From NCBI GenBank assembly GCA_963691705.1, contig OY829541.1, forward strand, positions 56,467,931 through 56,531,930: a stretch of 64,000 nucleotides of DNA, written 5' to 3'. This DNA is from Viola odorata (taxonomy: Eukaryota; Streptophyta; Magnoliopsida; Malpighiales; Violaceae). A program made the position numbers and the translations under genes. The notes beneath the pieces were generated by a model, which ran no database searches, was not told the origin of the DNA, and saw only the letters and a program-made list of their open reading frames with translations. Positions 43,601-56,172 of this stretch are shown here, piece after piece (position 1 is the first letter of the stretch; the number at the start of each line of letters is the position of its first letter).

Positions 43601-45329
43601 ATACTTTGAGGAAGCGGGGAGGGTTAATGGGGCACCTACGTCACTTGATTGGAAAAATTCTCGAGTTTTTATCAAGTTCCTGAAGCTGTTTTATGTGGTC
43701 ACTTTGAGATTTTCAGGTTCTTTGTTTGTTACATGTAATAGTTTTTTCCATGAACTTGTGAACATGCAATCTAAGATAGTTCAATTGTCTAGAGGTAGGG
43801 ATCCTTTGTTGAGTGGGATGGCAGCTGGTATGATGTTAAAGTTTGATAAATATTGGGGAAAGTTTGACAAAATTAATTTCTTGTTATATGTGGCTGTTGT
43901 GTTGGATCCACGTTACAAGTTAAGATATGTCAAATTTTGTTTTGGGCAAGTTTATGATACAATCACAGCTTCTGATTTGACAACTAAAGTGAGGGCAACT
44001 TTTGTGAGGTTGTATGAACACTTTTCTGCTCAATTGAACAAATCTGATGAGGGGAGGGGGAGTGGTAGTTCAAATACTACTCAAGTGGAAGAGGATGATG
44101 GAATGGGTGAAGATGAGCATAATGAGTTGGCTTCTAAATTTAGAATGCATTTGATGGAGGAGGATAATGTAGAGAATAAGGATGAGGTTGAGAGGTATCT
44201 TTCAGATGGGTGTGAGGATATTAGTGATGAAAAATTTGATATCTTGGATTGGTGGAAAACCAATGGGTACAAATATCAAGTTCTTGCAATGATAGCTTGA
44301 GAGGTGTTGGCTGTACCTGTGTCAACGGTCGCATCAGAATCTGCTTTCAGTACCGGTGGGCGTATACTTGATCCATTTCGAAGTTCTTTAGCTCCAACAA
44401 TGGTGGAAGCGTTACTCTGCTGCCAAAATTGGTTGCGTTGCTCTCAAGAGCAAATTGACTTGCATGATGCATTGGAAGATATTGAAAGTTATGATGAAAT
44501 TGAATCAAGTAACGATAAACTTATTGCAAGTGTTTATGATTCTTTGAATATTAATGAATTCTAATCATGTTTTCTGATTTTGCAGAATTTGCGTCACAAG
44601 TGACTTTGGATCTTGATGTTGATGAAGAGTATATTTACTAACTTTTGATTTTTTTTTTCATCATTATTGTTGAGACTTGTTGCTGATTTTTTTATCTATT
44701 ATTAATGCATGTATAAAAGTTTGGAGGAGGATGAGGAGGCTGTTGCTTAAGACTTAAGAGCATGGTTTGTTTTTTCGTATTTTTCAATTTTCATACATTT
44801 GATCTTTTGATCTTTAAGCTTGCATACATTGCATAATTTCTTTGCATTTTTATTGTTAACAGTGTTTAGCAGAGATTGAGGATGGTATTTAACAAAGCTT
44901 GATAGGAAATGGAAGAAGCAGCTACATATTTTGGTTAATTGTTACTGCTATTTTGCTACTGTTTGGTTTGTTGCTCAAGGATGAAATCTGATAGTTGCTA
45001 AATGGTTGTTAGTTGATGCTGATAGTGATAGCAACTATACTGATATTTTCGTGTTCCTCAGCTTTTTGAATGGTTGTTCTGGATGGATTTTAATTTTTGA
45101 TAGCAGATGTTGTCTTTTTTTTTTTTTTTTTGTTAAGCCCGGCCCAATAGATTAGGCCCAGAATCAACCCGCCAACCCGCCGACCCGCGGTTACCGACCC
45201 GACCCGCTACACCCGCCAACCCGCGGTTATATACACTCATAACCGATCCGAACCGACCCGCTAATTACTGGGCGGGTCGGTGGCGGGTCAGATCTATAAC
45301 CGATCCGACCCGACCCGTGTACAGCCCTA
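40631..45329 (+). mobile_element. hAT DNA transposon, copy 2 (uninterrupted, 4699 bp)
   Basis: It has the same 13-bp TIRs (TAGGGCTGTACAC / GTGTACAGCCCTA), subterminal ACCCGCC arrays (about 40640-40820, 45140-45325), spliced leader and transposase as copy 1, at a constant offset of +40447 in the left part. It carries a premature TGA in the transposase. Its ends look intact, so it could still be moved by transposase supplied elsewhere. It lies between the divergent genes TOC34 and TCF25. Confidence 0.97.
42342..44564 (+). pseudogene. hAT transposase of copy 2 (nonsense before dimerisation domain)
   Basis: The full-length transposase frame starts at ATG 42342: Ala/Gly repeat tract, BED finger (CNHCGSNYAC ... 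HLDGRC), the catalytic-fold motifs TTDTWTS and VDNASSN, and RWNSTYKML. It is stopped by TGA at 44298-44300 (after YQVLAMIA), where copy 1 has CGA. The remaining dimerisation segment (VPVSTVASESAFSTGG, LCCQNWLR) stays open to 44564. A truncated protein without the dimerisation domain is expected to be inactive or interfering. Leader exons correspond to 41380-41408 and 41952-42021. Confidence 0.94.
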
Positions 45330-45337
45330 GTGGTAAT

Positions 45338-45599
45338 GGGTAGAAAATCATATAAAATGGGCCTTGGGCCTTAGGCTAAGACCAAGTCAGGCCCATCACT
45401 AGTCCTTTTCTTTAAGTAGCTAATAACCCAACCCAGTATCGTCTACACCGCCATTAACACGCGCTCGCCGTTTACCAGCGACTACGAGGACAACAATCCG
45501 TCGCTTTCTTCAATCTCAGACCAGAATCCGTTGTTCCAATCTATTGGAGGGCAGCTTCTTTTTTCTTCTCTCCGGTCTTGATACTGTACCGCGAAAACA
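45338..45599 (+). promoter_or_regulatory. TCF25 5' flank
   Basis: Only about 260 bp remain between the hAT target duplication and the TCF25 ATG. This must hold its 5' UTR and whatever proximal promoter was not displaced. I see no certain TATA box. Confidence 0.4.
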
Positions 45600-48484
45600 A
45601 TGTCAGGTAGGTTACTGAAGAAGTTCCTGAAAGAACAAGAGCAGCAGCGAGCTGGAGAAGAAGAGGAGGAAGAAGAAGAAGCCGAATCTCCTGAATCGAC
45701 CTCTCGCCGCCCTGCCATTAACCCATTTGACCTTCTCAACGACGGTGAAGATGATGAACACCTTGAGCAGGTTCTAGTCCTTAATCAATCTGATGATCCT
45801 TCAAATTTTGTTGTGGTTTTTGAATGTTTTAGGTTTCTCTGCTAACTGTTTTCTTAGTGTACTGTAAGCGAGAATATGGGATTTATTTATTTATGATTAA
45901 TTCTTTGAACATGAGGATATTGCTGGTTGCAACCACGAATCTGTTCTGCGCAGCTACTTTAATCTGTGAATGTTGCAGGAGAACGAGTTAGATGATTTTG
46001 ATGAAACATTGGCCATAAATGCTAAGAAAGAGGAGTTGTCTGTGAGTAAAAGCACGGCCAGTGTAGTTTCAACATCTAACCAGAAATCAAAGAAAAAGAA
46101 AAAGAAGAAAAGCAAGGCTTGTGCAACTTCAAGCACAAATAAAGTTGAAAAAACAGACTCTTTGGATGATGCTCTAGAAGAATTGTCATTGGATGTTAAT
46201 TCTTCAAGAGGTGATCCTGAACCTATAAAAACTGGAGAATTTTTGAAACGAAGTGCAGCATCCATCTTGCAAGTGGATCCCAAATGTTTAAATCCTGAGA
46301 ACGAGCTAAGAAGAATTTTTGGTTCTAAGGTTGTGAAATCTTTTGAGAAAAGTAATCAAGCTGGAAGTTCTAGGCCAGTCCGTGGGGCAAGACGTGGAAA
46401 CCATCATACTAGGAAGACTGTTCTAGTCTCTCCATCTGAACATTGGCCTCGCTGGGATGGATCCTTATCTATGGAACTCTTGGAGACAAGGGATGGATAT
46501 CATTATTTTAGGTGAGAACACACTTAAGCACTTGATGCAGCTGAATAATGCCCATTTTACTGCTTTGTATTGTATGTTTTTTTGCAATTATTTTCTAACA
46601 AAATAGATCAATTAACATCCCTGTCAGCCTGTTATACTGCAAGCAAACCAGTGCAGTCTTACGGAAAGTTCTTTCTAGTAAGTTTAAGTTGCTTGACTGT
46701 TAAATGTTTGGTTGGTTATGATGGTCCTCACATGATTTTAAAGCATTCTTGCTTGGAAATATTAATGGTAGTTCAGTTATTGCCTTATGGTTTTGCTAAT
46801 TATGGATTAGTGACAGGAGTTGTAGTGGTTGGAATTTGTTTTCTGTGAATTCAAATAGGGCGTCTTATGTGTATTTCAATACACGGGTTGCATTCCCTTG
46901 GTACTATATGAATAATTGCATATCACTCTCTTCTTGTAGTTCAGCTTGGTACTTGATTAAAATTTTCACACCTGAACTAGCAACCACGGCTTGACTTGCC
47001 TTATATGGTTATATGATTTGCATTTTTAGAGGTAGCATGTGTCCTAATTCCTTTTTTGTTCTTCATTATTCAGGTATACGCACACTTCTTCCTATGATCA
47101 AGCTCAAAGATTGTTTGAAACATCCAAAGCTACTCATGACCTGAATGGTGTAGCAAGTGTTCTATTATACCACCCTTATCACTTAGACTCACTTTTAACA
47201 ATGGCAGACTACTTCAAACTTGCAAGTGAGCATCAAATGGCAGCTGATGCTATTGCCAAAAGTTTGTATGCCCTGGAATGTGCCTGGCATCCTATGTTCA
47301 CCCCCTTTCAGGGCAATTGCCAGTTGAAGATCACCCATGAAGAAAACAAGCCATTGTTCACTACACTATTCACTCACATAAAAAACTTGGACAGGCGTGG
47401 TTGTCATCACTCCGCTCTAGAAGTTTGCAAACTTTTGCTATCTCTGGATTTAGATGATCCAATGGGAGCCATGTTCTGCATTGATTACTTTGCATTAAGA
47501 GCTGAGCAGTATGCATGGCTGGAATGGTTTTCTGAAGAGTATAAAAGTGACAACTCCTTGTGGCTGTTCCCTAATTTCTCATATTCCCTTGCAGTTTGCC
47601 GGTTTTATATTGAGCAAAAGGAACACTCAGAAGATACTTCTGCTCAAGCTACAAAGGCAACTTCTGCTGATTTGATGAAGCAGGCTTTGTTTCTTCACCC
47701 TTCAGCTCTTAAGAAGCTAGTGACCAAAGTCCCTCTGAAAGATCAGGCATTGACAAATATACTAAAGCATACCTTTTTCCGATCAGAGCAAACTGGGTCA
47801 CCGTCCTTGGATCATTTGATTAATATATATGTGGAGAGAAGCTATATCATATGGAGGCTTCCAGATTTGCAAAAGTTGATACGGGATGCAGCTCTACAAG
47901 TGATTGATACTCTAGAGCACAGTAGCAGTGATGCCAGGGATTGGGCTTGTGTGAGAAAAGAAGCTTTCTCATCTCAGAACAATGAGTAAGTATTTAAAAA
48001 GTATTCCTTGCATTAATTTAATCACGTTTAGAGTTTCGTATGGAAGATGGTTGAATGAATAATTAGAGCTGAACTGACATATATCCTGTACCCTTGCACT
48101 GCTTACAGTTTATTATATATTGCTGAGACTTTTTGTCACATCTATAAGTAGGGAGTTGCCAAGTTTATTGTGCGTCTACATTTTGCTTGACAACTTTTCT
48201 CCATGTACAGGTATAGCCATTTGTTGGTTTCAGATTTCTCAGATATAATGCCAACTCTGCCACCTGAGAACCTGCAAAATTTCATGGTTGACCCAAGGAT
48301 GATGGGAGCTGTGCAAAATGGGGGCCAAATTGCAATTCCACCTAATGGTGGCCCTCCTCTTCGCAATGTTACGGATCGAAATGCACTTGCTGTCTTCCTG
48401 GAATCCATGCTGCCATGGGTTGTTTATGAAGACAGAGGAGCTAATGAGGAGAACCAAGGTAACGGACAAGCGCGCGATGACTAA
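45600..48484 (+). CDS. TCF25: TCF25 / Rqc1-family protein
   Basis: Four exons (45600-45770, 45979-46511, 47074-47985, 48211-48484), all GT-AG and in phase, give 629 residues. The N terminus has a Glu-rich tract followed by RRPAINPFDLLNDGEDD, and the second exon has a Lys-rich tract (KKKKKKKSK). The conserved Tcf25 domain covers most of exons 2-4 (CLNPENELRRIFGS, PWVVYEDRG near the end) and is helical-repeat-like. The family includes yeast Rqc1 and human TCF25, cofactors of the ribosome-associated quality control ubiquitin ligase; the plant role is inferred from homology. The length is typical and the frame undamaged. It is head-to-head with TOC34, with a hAT inserted between them. Confidence 0.94.
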
Positions 48485-49346
48485 GACGGGAGAAACTTTG
48501 TGCTTCTTGTAATAGAAGAAAAAAAGTAGAGGAAAAAAATTATACTCAACATTCGTATGATTTCATTGGTATGTAGATAGTTTTTTGGCCTAAGTTGAAG
48601 TTAGCAAATGGCGACTTTTACCTTCTTGATGGGACGGAATCAAACCTTCTTGATACATGACAAAATACTGATTGGGGGCTAATTATCTTACTGCGTTTCA
48701 AATAAAATTAGTGTTTTTTTTAGTCCAATGTAGTGAATTCCTTGTGATGAGAATCGTACAGTGCCCATTTAAAGGGACAAACAAGAGCAGTAACATTAAG
48801 TAGGCAAAGTTTGTGCCTAAAGTAAGTGAAATTTGATTTGCCCACACAAATTGTAAACGTTGCTTTTCCTATTTTTTTCCCGATGAAAAACGAGCGGTGA
48901 CTAAGGAACAGTTAATGAAATCTAAAGCTCGAAGAAATATGAGATGACACAGTTCCGTTGCTGTGTTAACTGTATTGCAAGCAGATAACTAAATGGGAGA
49001 TACAAAAAATTCTAGCTCATTGAGTTCTCCAGAACAGCTCAGGCGGTCAAAAATTCTCACAGCTCCGGTTAGAAAACCAATCTTGGAGGAGCATATGTCG
49101 GACATGGGAATTTCTAATTGGCCTCCGGATATCTACAATCTTCAAAGTGTATAGCCGGACCTGCTTACCAGCGCATCACCTTAGGGTTCAGAGGAATTGA
49201 TCAAGCATGCTGGGATAACATAGCAAAAAAAACTCGCACTTTGCTTTTTGAATATATTGGTATGATTATGTGACAGCTGAAGGAACTCCATGATGCACCT
49301 CAAGGCACTCAAAGAATATTAGAAGTTCAGCGAGCTCATGACAATG
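48485..49346. other. Convergent intergenic between TCF25 and the O-methyltransferase
   Basis: 862 bp holding the facing 3' UTRs. No gene, repeat or RNA seen. Confidence 0.5.
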
Positions 49347-50965
49347 TTATCTTTTGCGGCATATTGTCATGCCATCCCCAATAGGTACCTAATACCCCAA
49401 ATGCTTAGAGTTATAAAGGACTTGTCATAAAAGAAACTGAGAACCTGCGGAAAAAACTACAGAAAATGCTCATACTACCATGCTAATGCTTATGCGCTCA
49501 TCCACCATTATGTTCTTATTGAAATCCCTGATACTGGAAGTCTTTGCATCAATTTCCTGCACCACAAACATAATCAGGGATAAACTTCTCCCATACAAAT
49601 CAATTCCCATTACAGTCAGTCACTCACCAATGGGTCAGCAACTTTTCCGTGCCAAAGAACATTGTCGATTACAATGATACCCCCAACTCTCACCTGTAAG
49701 GCGAACCAGCAACTGTTCTTACAAAGTTATAGCTGATGCATTGCATGAAAGATTTGGAATGCCAAACCACATCAATGAGTAAGCAGAGCTATGAAACAAT
49801 CTGTTTTCACCTGTCATTGTAGGCTTACCAACTGTAGTAGCAATTCAAAATACTCCTGATTCATTCTCTTCTCAGCATCAACGAATGCAAAATCGTAGCT
49901 ACAGAATGTTCATATGTGAAAATGTGTAAATCCTATTAATTTAACCAAATTTAACACTGCTCCTATATCATAGTTCAGCTACTTACCTGCCAGTTTCACC
50001 ATTCAGAATCATAGATTTTAGAATATCTGCAGCCAGCCCGTGCTTCACAATGACCTAATTTGAAAGAATTTCCTTCAGATTCGCACCACAAGTACCGTTC
50101 AACAGTAGTTGCGATCAAACACGCATGCATTTCATGATCAATTCGCAGAATTATGTGCACAATGCACTCTACAATCTTTCAAAATCAAAGGCAGAGATAT
50201 ACAAAACTTAAACTACCTTGTGGGAAACACCAGCTCGCTCGTAGTACTTCCTCGCAACCTCAAGAGACTTATCGTCCCTTTCACACGCAATTAAACAACC
50301 AGATTCCGGCAGCACTAAGGCCACAGCCAAAGACGAGTATCCCTAATCCGACAAACACGAAACAAACCAATTACTGCAGCTACAATTTGCAATTTTCACC
50401 AAAATGCCACTACGTCAAAGGGAGAGGCAGAAAGAAAGAGAGATTACTGTGTAAACGCCAACTTCAATGCATCGCTGTGCGCCGAGAATCTGTACAAGCA
50501 TCGCCAGCAGCTGCGCCTGATCAGGAGAAACCTGCATCTGGCTCCCGCGCATACCGGCGGTTTCTTCACGAAGTTCCCGCAAAATCTAAAATTACAAAGA
50601 ATAAATTGCAAGTTGTTCTTTAATTTATTTATTGGCACGGTTGTATATTTGCGTTCCAATCCCACTACCGCCCATCAACAAAAAGGGAAGTACCTGGGGT
50701 TCACGACGTGAGAGAGGATATAATCGTAGAGTCGAGGGGTGAGGCTGATGTTCTGTTTGTTTCCATACTTCTCGTCTTTTGAGATTACGAATGCGTCGGT
50801 GCTGGAAGAAGAGCAGCAATTTCTCACGAGAGGAGTTGAGTAACTGCTCCCTGCAGTCCTATTCCTGTTTCTAACTGCTACTATTCGCTGCGAAACGCCG
50901 GAAGCGACGGCGCCGCCTGGATAGGTGAAGAGAGAGAATCGATGAACAGTGTTGCTGCTCGCCAT
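49347..50965 (-). CDS. Caffeoyl-CoA O-methyltransferase-like protein with exon-1 frameshift
   Basis: Eight exons: 50965-50694, 50585-50448, 50342-50217, 50054-49987, 49898-49829, 49693-49628, 49556-49479 and 49388-49347. All are GT-AG and add up to 286 residues if one base is restored in exon 1. It is a class I, SAM-dependent, cation-dependent methyltransferase: IEVGVYTGYSSLAVA (SAM site), YDFAFVDAEKR, VGGIIVIDNVLWHGK, VPIGDGMTIC. The N terminus is Ser-rich and transit-peptide-like, fitting the plastid-type OMT subgroup. The end of exon 1 reads SHVVNPR in the ATG frame, whereas one base removed near 50705/50706 explains the loss of the expected V-R-E-P-Q junction into ILRELREETAGMRG. It may be a real null allele or a sequence error. 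Confidence 0.88.
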
Positions 50966-50986
50966 TTGGGAAAATACAAAAAATAG

Positions 50987-52947
50987 TATTTGATTGACTG
51001 ATTGACACTTTTTTTTTTAAATGACATTTGTACTCAAAAAAAATGTCACATTTTTTATCTCTCCACCGTCATTATGTTGACCAAGCTGTCAGTGGGAGTC
51101 AGTGGCCTTGCCACGTGTCAGCCGAGGCGAGCGTCTTCTTCCTTTTTTCTCTCCTTTCCTTTTTTCTCTCTTTTCTTTCCTTCTCCCGCTGTTTGTCAAA
51201 AATACTCCCTCTACCAGCGTTTTCTGTTCTCACCTCCACCACGGAAAGGAGCGGAAGGACGTCGCGAGTCGGGAGCAGGTGGAACGGAGCCATTCCGAGC
51301 TGTAGAACGCCGTCACGCGCCTCTGAAGGAAGGACGTCTCCGGCCACGCGCCGCCACGCGCCGGCGCGTGCGGCCTCCGTTCCGGCCGCCACCACCCTTG
51401 TTCTGTTCGCCTCGTCATTTCCGGCAATAATCTATGCTCGTCGCGCCATTCCGAGCAGCCAACCATGTTTAATTTTCGATTTGAAATCGGAGGAGGAAAG
51501 ATGAGAGAGAAAAAAAAATCTGATTTTGCTGACACCTTCTTTTCCATGGCAGAGATACTATGATAAAATATGGTCCTTTAATTTTTTCGTTTTCCTTTTT
51601 TACCTTTTATGACGCGTGGCTCAGCAAGGGAACGATGGGCGTTTTTGATAAAACACGAACTTAAGGGACCGAAATGGCAACAACGTCAATTAATTAAAAG
51701 CAAGCGTTTTTTTGGCTAGAACGACTGATAAAAAATGACGGAGGGAGTACGATACATCGGACGGCACGTTATAGACTGCTGACAGTGTCCGACGTGGCAT
51801 GTCATGTCAGCAAACCCGACATGGATTTATTTCTTAAAATGGATTGCTCGAATGACACGTCGTTTAGGCTCTGCCCATGAATCTAAAAGACGCGTCGTTT
51901 GATCAAAGCGACGCATCGTTCACTCTTTTGTTTATCTTCTCTGTTTCTTCATGGACACTTTTACTTTTAGCATATTTATCTCTTTCTTTCTTTTTTCTTT
52001 TTTTCTTTCTTTTTAGAACCCCTCTCCTCTTTTCTTTCTTTCTTTCTTTTCTTTCTTTTTTCACTCATGACATCCTCTCCTCTCTTCTTCCTCTTTATCC
52101 ATTCCTTTTCATTTATCACGCAACCCTCTTCTTTCTTTCTCTTTTATTTTATTTATTATTATTATTTTTTTGGTTTAGAACACCAAAAATAATAAACACA
52201 CACGAATCGGAAGTGTAGCTTGGTGAAGGTAGTCGGTTTAATTTGGGTGGTTAAGGTTAGTTTTTTTTAGGTGGCTGGATTCGTCGTGGTGAGGCAGAGG
52301 GAGAGATTGAATTTCGCAGATCGGGTGTTTTTAATTTGACAAATTGGGTATTTTTTAATTTTGTAGAGAGGATAGGAGATGGTTATCGGTTTGGGTTTGC
52401 GATTGGATGATGTTTGATTTTGTTTGCTGGAGAATTGAACTGGATTAATTAATTCCAGATTTTTTGGTGTTGACAGTGGTGATTTTTGGTGTTGAGCGAA
52501 TTGATTTTGCAGGGGGCTTGGTTCTGAAATTAATTTGCAAGGAATTGGTATTTTGGAATTAATTTGCAGAGGATTGAATTAAAATTTGCAGAGGAGTTGC
52601 TGGATTTAATTAAAACTCGCGGGGGATTGAATTGATTTTCTTGAGAGGATGAGAATTAATTTGGTGTAGAGATGGTTTTTTTAAATTAATTGCTGAGAGG
52701 TTTGAAATTGAACTTTTGTTTTTTATTTGCAAACAAAGGATCGAAGAAGAAACAGAGAAAATAAACAAAAGAGCGAACGACACATCGTTCACTCTAATAA
52801 ACTGACGCGTTATTCACTTTAATGAACTGAAGTGTCGTGCCACGTAATACGGATAATGGTGACAGACTAATGGTGTGAGAGGAAATACCAAATGTGACAT
52901 ACTATTTAAAAGTAAAAAAATAAAGTGTCACATCAGTCAATCAAATA
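50987..52947. repeat. Imperfect foldback repeat between divergent genes
   Basis: The left end (TATTTGATTGACTGATTGAC at 50987) matches the reverse complement of the right end (TATTTGATTGACTGATGTGA, ending 52947). Inner matching blocks are 51914-51950 (CGTTCACTCTTTTGTTTATC) against 52741-52780 in reverse, plus several ACGCGTCGTTT/GACACGTCG segments. The left half has extra CT-rich and GC-rich sequence (51110-51760). It lacks a gene, and I could not find an exact target duplication. Probably an old, rearranged Mutator-like or foldback element. Confidence 0.6.
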
Positions 52948-53191
52948 GAATACAATACTAATTTTTGCATTTTCGCCTGGCCATTTTGGAGGTCACTGTT
53001 CGAACTTCGAAGTCGAGCGAGCGGAAACGCTTTGTCAGCTGAGACACGAGACAAGTCGTCGAGTAAATAATAAACTAACAAAATATATGTTGGGCCGAAA
53101 ACGCCACGTCATCCCTCATCAGTGAATTGCAGAATTGAAGATAACAAGGTAATCACCATTGCCAGAAAGGGAAATTGCTCTGGTTGAAGAA

Positions 53192-55593
53192 ATGAGCTTG
53201 GCTTTTGCTCCATCGTTTCATTTTTCAAGTGGGAAGAAAGCAACTTTCAAGACCAAGACTTTCAGGTCAAGGACTAAAAACCTTATTGCCACCAGAAAAG
53301 TGTCGATTCAGAGGAGTTTTTCAGTTTCTTGTTCAGAAGTTGTGGCTGCGGAAACGACTCAGGTATTCTTTTTCTTTCTGAAATGTCAACTTATACCGGG
53401 TTTGTTTGGTACTGTTCTGTTCTTGTTGTACAGTGGTTGAATTATGTGGGTTTTATTAAGGTGTCTGAATTGGAGTTAGAGAACAAAAAGTATGAACTTT
53501 TGAGAGCTGTTCAAGACACACAACGTGGGTTTACTGCCACTGCTGATCAACGATCCATCATCGAGGAGAATCTGGTCTGTATTCATATCATCTTCATGCC
53601 ATCACTATTTCTTTACTTCCTTTCTTTTTTGCTTATATTGCAAAGAATGCCCTGGCAGGTAAGCTTGGAGGGGTATAACATGGGTGCCCCAATTGATTTG
53701 GTGAGGTTGGATGGGACATGGCGGTTGCAATACACGTCTGCTCCTGATGTTCTTGCTCTTCTGGAAGCAGCTGCAAGGCTTCCTTTCCTTGAGGTCTGTA
53801 AAACAGTTCTGTTTCATTGTGTTACTTTGCCTTAATATAGTTTGAGTTCACTGCGTTGCATTTCCTCTACTGGTAACGAAATGACTACTGGTAGGGGAAA
53901 TTTTTCTTCAAAGAGATTAAGCTTTTGACGCACCTTACTGCCTTTTTAGATCAATTTAGTTTCAGTGAACGTGCTTAAGTTCAATGTCTCTGTGTTCACA
54001 GCTTTTGTCAAAGTCCATTGAGAATCTGTTCATGGATTTCTCTGTTCTTCCTTCTTTATCTTTATCTCTCATTTTTCTATGTTATGTTTTTGTTCATGAA
54101 TGTAAGGGTAGGTTGGACAGATTTACCAGAAATTTGAATGCCGAGATCAGTATAGTGGAGGTGTCGTTCGTAATGTTGTACGATGGAGTGTTTCTCCGCT
54201 GTTGGAGGTAGATTTCTGCCTTCCCTCCTGTACTGTATCATTTTGAATGTTTTTCAAATAGAATATTGATCTTATGATGTTTGGACATTTTCAATATGCT
54301 TATGTGCTTTGCAGCTAGGTTCTCAAAGCTGCTACTCTGACTCTTTAGATACCAGATAAAAGAGCATGTAATTCATATATTAGTGTGGAATTTGCAATGA
54401 TAGTATTCAGCATTCTTCGTGACTTCGGTTAGCGATAACCTACTTGCACAGACTCAAGTCCACTTAGTTCTCTTTAAAAGTTTAATGTTTTAAGGCTGAA
54501 CAATTAGTGATTTCTTTCTCATCAACCTTCTCATGTTTGCCGAAGTGTGTGACAAATAAGAATGCTATAAAATGGAGGAGCTTGGTTTTTTAGTTTCATT
54601 TTACCCTCCGACTTCCGAACAAGTGAAACCAAAGTAAATAGATAGGCCAAAAAAAGCTATCCGCACAATCTGTATTTCTTAATTAATTTTGAATCCTGTA
54701 AGAAGAATTGCTTTTCCCAGTGGACTAATTTTGTGGTTTGTATGCTTTATAGGAACAAGACGGTGCTACTCTACTCGTTTCTGCAAAATTTGATGTCGTT
54801 TCTGTGCGTAACATTTATCTTCAGTTTGAAGAGGTCAGCTTTTTATGCTCTTCGTAAAACATGACTTCCAAAACTAGAATCAAGGTATACAACTTGTATT
54901 GATCTAAGTTGCCTGTTTCTTTCCGCTCTCTTTGTATGGCAATGACTGTTGTGGATCTAATGATTGAAATCCTCTTTAAAGCCTCTTATCAATCTTCTCT
55001 CCACGAACTTGACCTAAAAAAAATCTCTCTCCACACACTATCATCTTATTGTTTTCATATCTACATTTTCCATTCATTTATTCAAAACCTTTGTGTTCTA
55101 TCTGGCAGATAAGTGTTCAAAACATTAAAATCAGTGAACAGCTGCAAGCTCTAATAGCTCCAGCACTGTTACCGCGTTCATTTCTAAGTTTACAGGTAAT
55201 GAACCAAACATCACCAAATTCCATATTGCAGTGTTTGTGTTACTCAAGTCCAGAACCTTTCGATACCATCAACTGGAATACCTCACCCACTCTAAAACTT
55301 CAACCTATAATTGATACTTGTTATGCTTATGTGCAGATCTTGCAGTTCCTCCGAGCTTTCAAAGCTCAAATACCAATAACAAACCCAGGAAGCTCGGCAA
55401 GGTAAGATGTCTTATTATTTATTTATGTCAATTCAAAATAAGCGCATGGATGGTGACACATAATTTTAACAGCAGAAGATCAGTGGGAGGACTATATTAT
55501 CTTTCCTATCTGGACGCTAATATGCTTTTGGGGCGTTCTGTTGGAGGTGGAGGAGTTTTTGTGTTTACTAAATCTCAGCCTCTTGACTTGTGA
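53192..55593 (+). CDS. Fibrillin / plastid-lipid-associated protein (PAP10-like)
   Basis: Eight exons: 53192-53362, 53461-53574, 53659-53793, 54112-54207, 54753-54833, 55109-55195, 55337-55401 and 55476-55593. Phases agree and give 288 residues. The first 50 or so residues are Ser/Arg/Lys-rich and acid-poor, a chloroplast transit peptide. The PAP/fibrillin lipocalin-like domain follows, with RLDGTWRLQYTSAPD near its start and GGLYYLSYLDANMLLGRSVG near its end. Fibrillins coat plastoglobules or thylakoid margins and bind lipids. The C-terminal GGGGVFVFTKSQPL is typical of the PAP10 subgroup. Exon 4 was started at 54112 because only that acceptor gives VGQIYQKFEC in frame. No lesion seen. Confidence 0.93.
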
Positions 55594-56172
55594 GAGGAAT
55601 ATACTGCCCAGCGAATAGCATCATCAGAATTAAGATTTTGGAAGCAATGTTGAAAAGCAGGGATCAAGAGCATAGTTCCATTATCAAAACCAACCAGCGG
55701 CACATTTCTGTATTTACATCAACAGTAACAAATTGCTATACAAATTGACAATTTGGCTTTCTATACAACAGAGAAGAATCTACATATCTGTAGTTCGTTG
55801 TTACTCTACTGTACATATTCTTATTTCAATCAGGCCATGAATTGACAAGCACAGTTTGTTGTAACAACACTCTATGCACTGTTGTCTGATTTGTGTAGCT
55901 TGTACTGATTTTGATTGAATATAGTCCAATTGGAAGACATCTGAGCTCCCTGTGGGTGAACTTTGAAGTAGCAGGTACCTTCCTGTGTGGTAGTCAGCTC
56001 CTTCCTCCATATCAGTTCATTCTGGTTTCTGCCTTTGCCGAATCCTTATCGCTTTAGCATAGCAATAGAAGTTCTGTGCTGTAAGGTCATGATCATCTTC
56101 CACAATTTTTCGTGGCTTGTGTGAGCTCACTCTTAGGAATAATTTCTACTTGAATCTTTAGGTCTAATTTCT
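55594..56172. other. Convergent intergenic between fibrillin and DUF3754 genes
   Basis: 579 bp holding the 3' UTRs of both flanking genes. Nothing else was recognised. Confidence 0.5.

Noticed and set aside
51002..51547. Several overlapping frames of 60-160 codons
   Set aside because: They come from CT-rich and GC-rich low-complexity sequence in a foldback repeat, overlap on both strands and show no domain or splice support.
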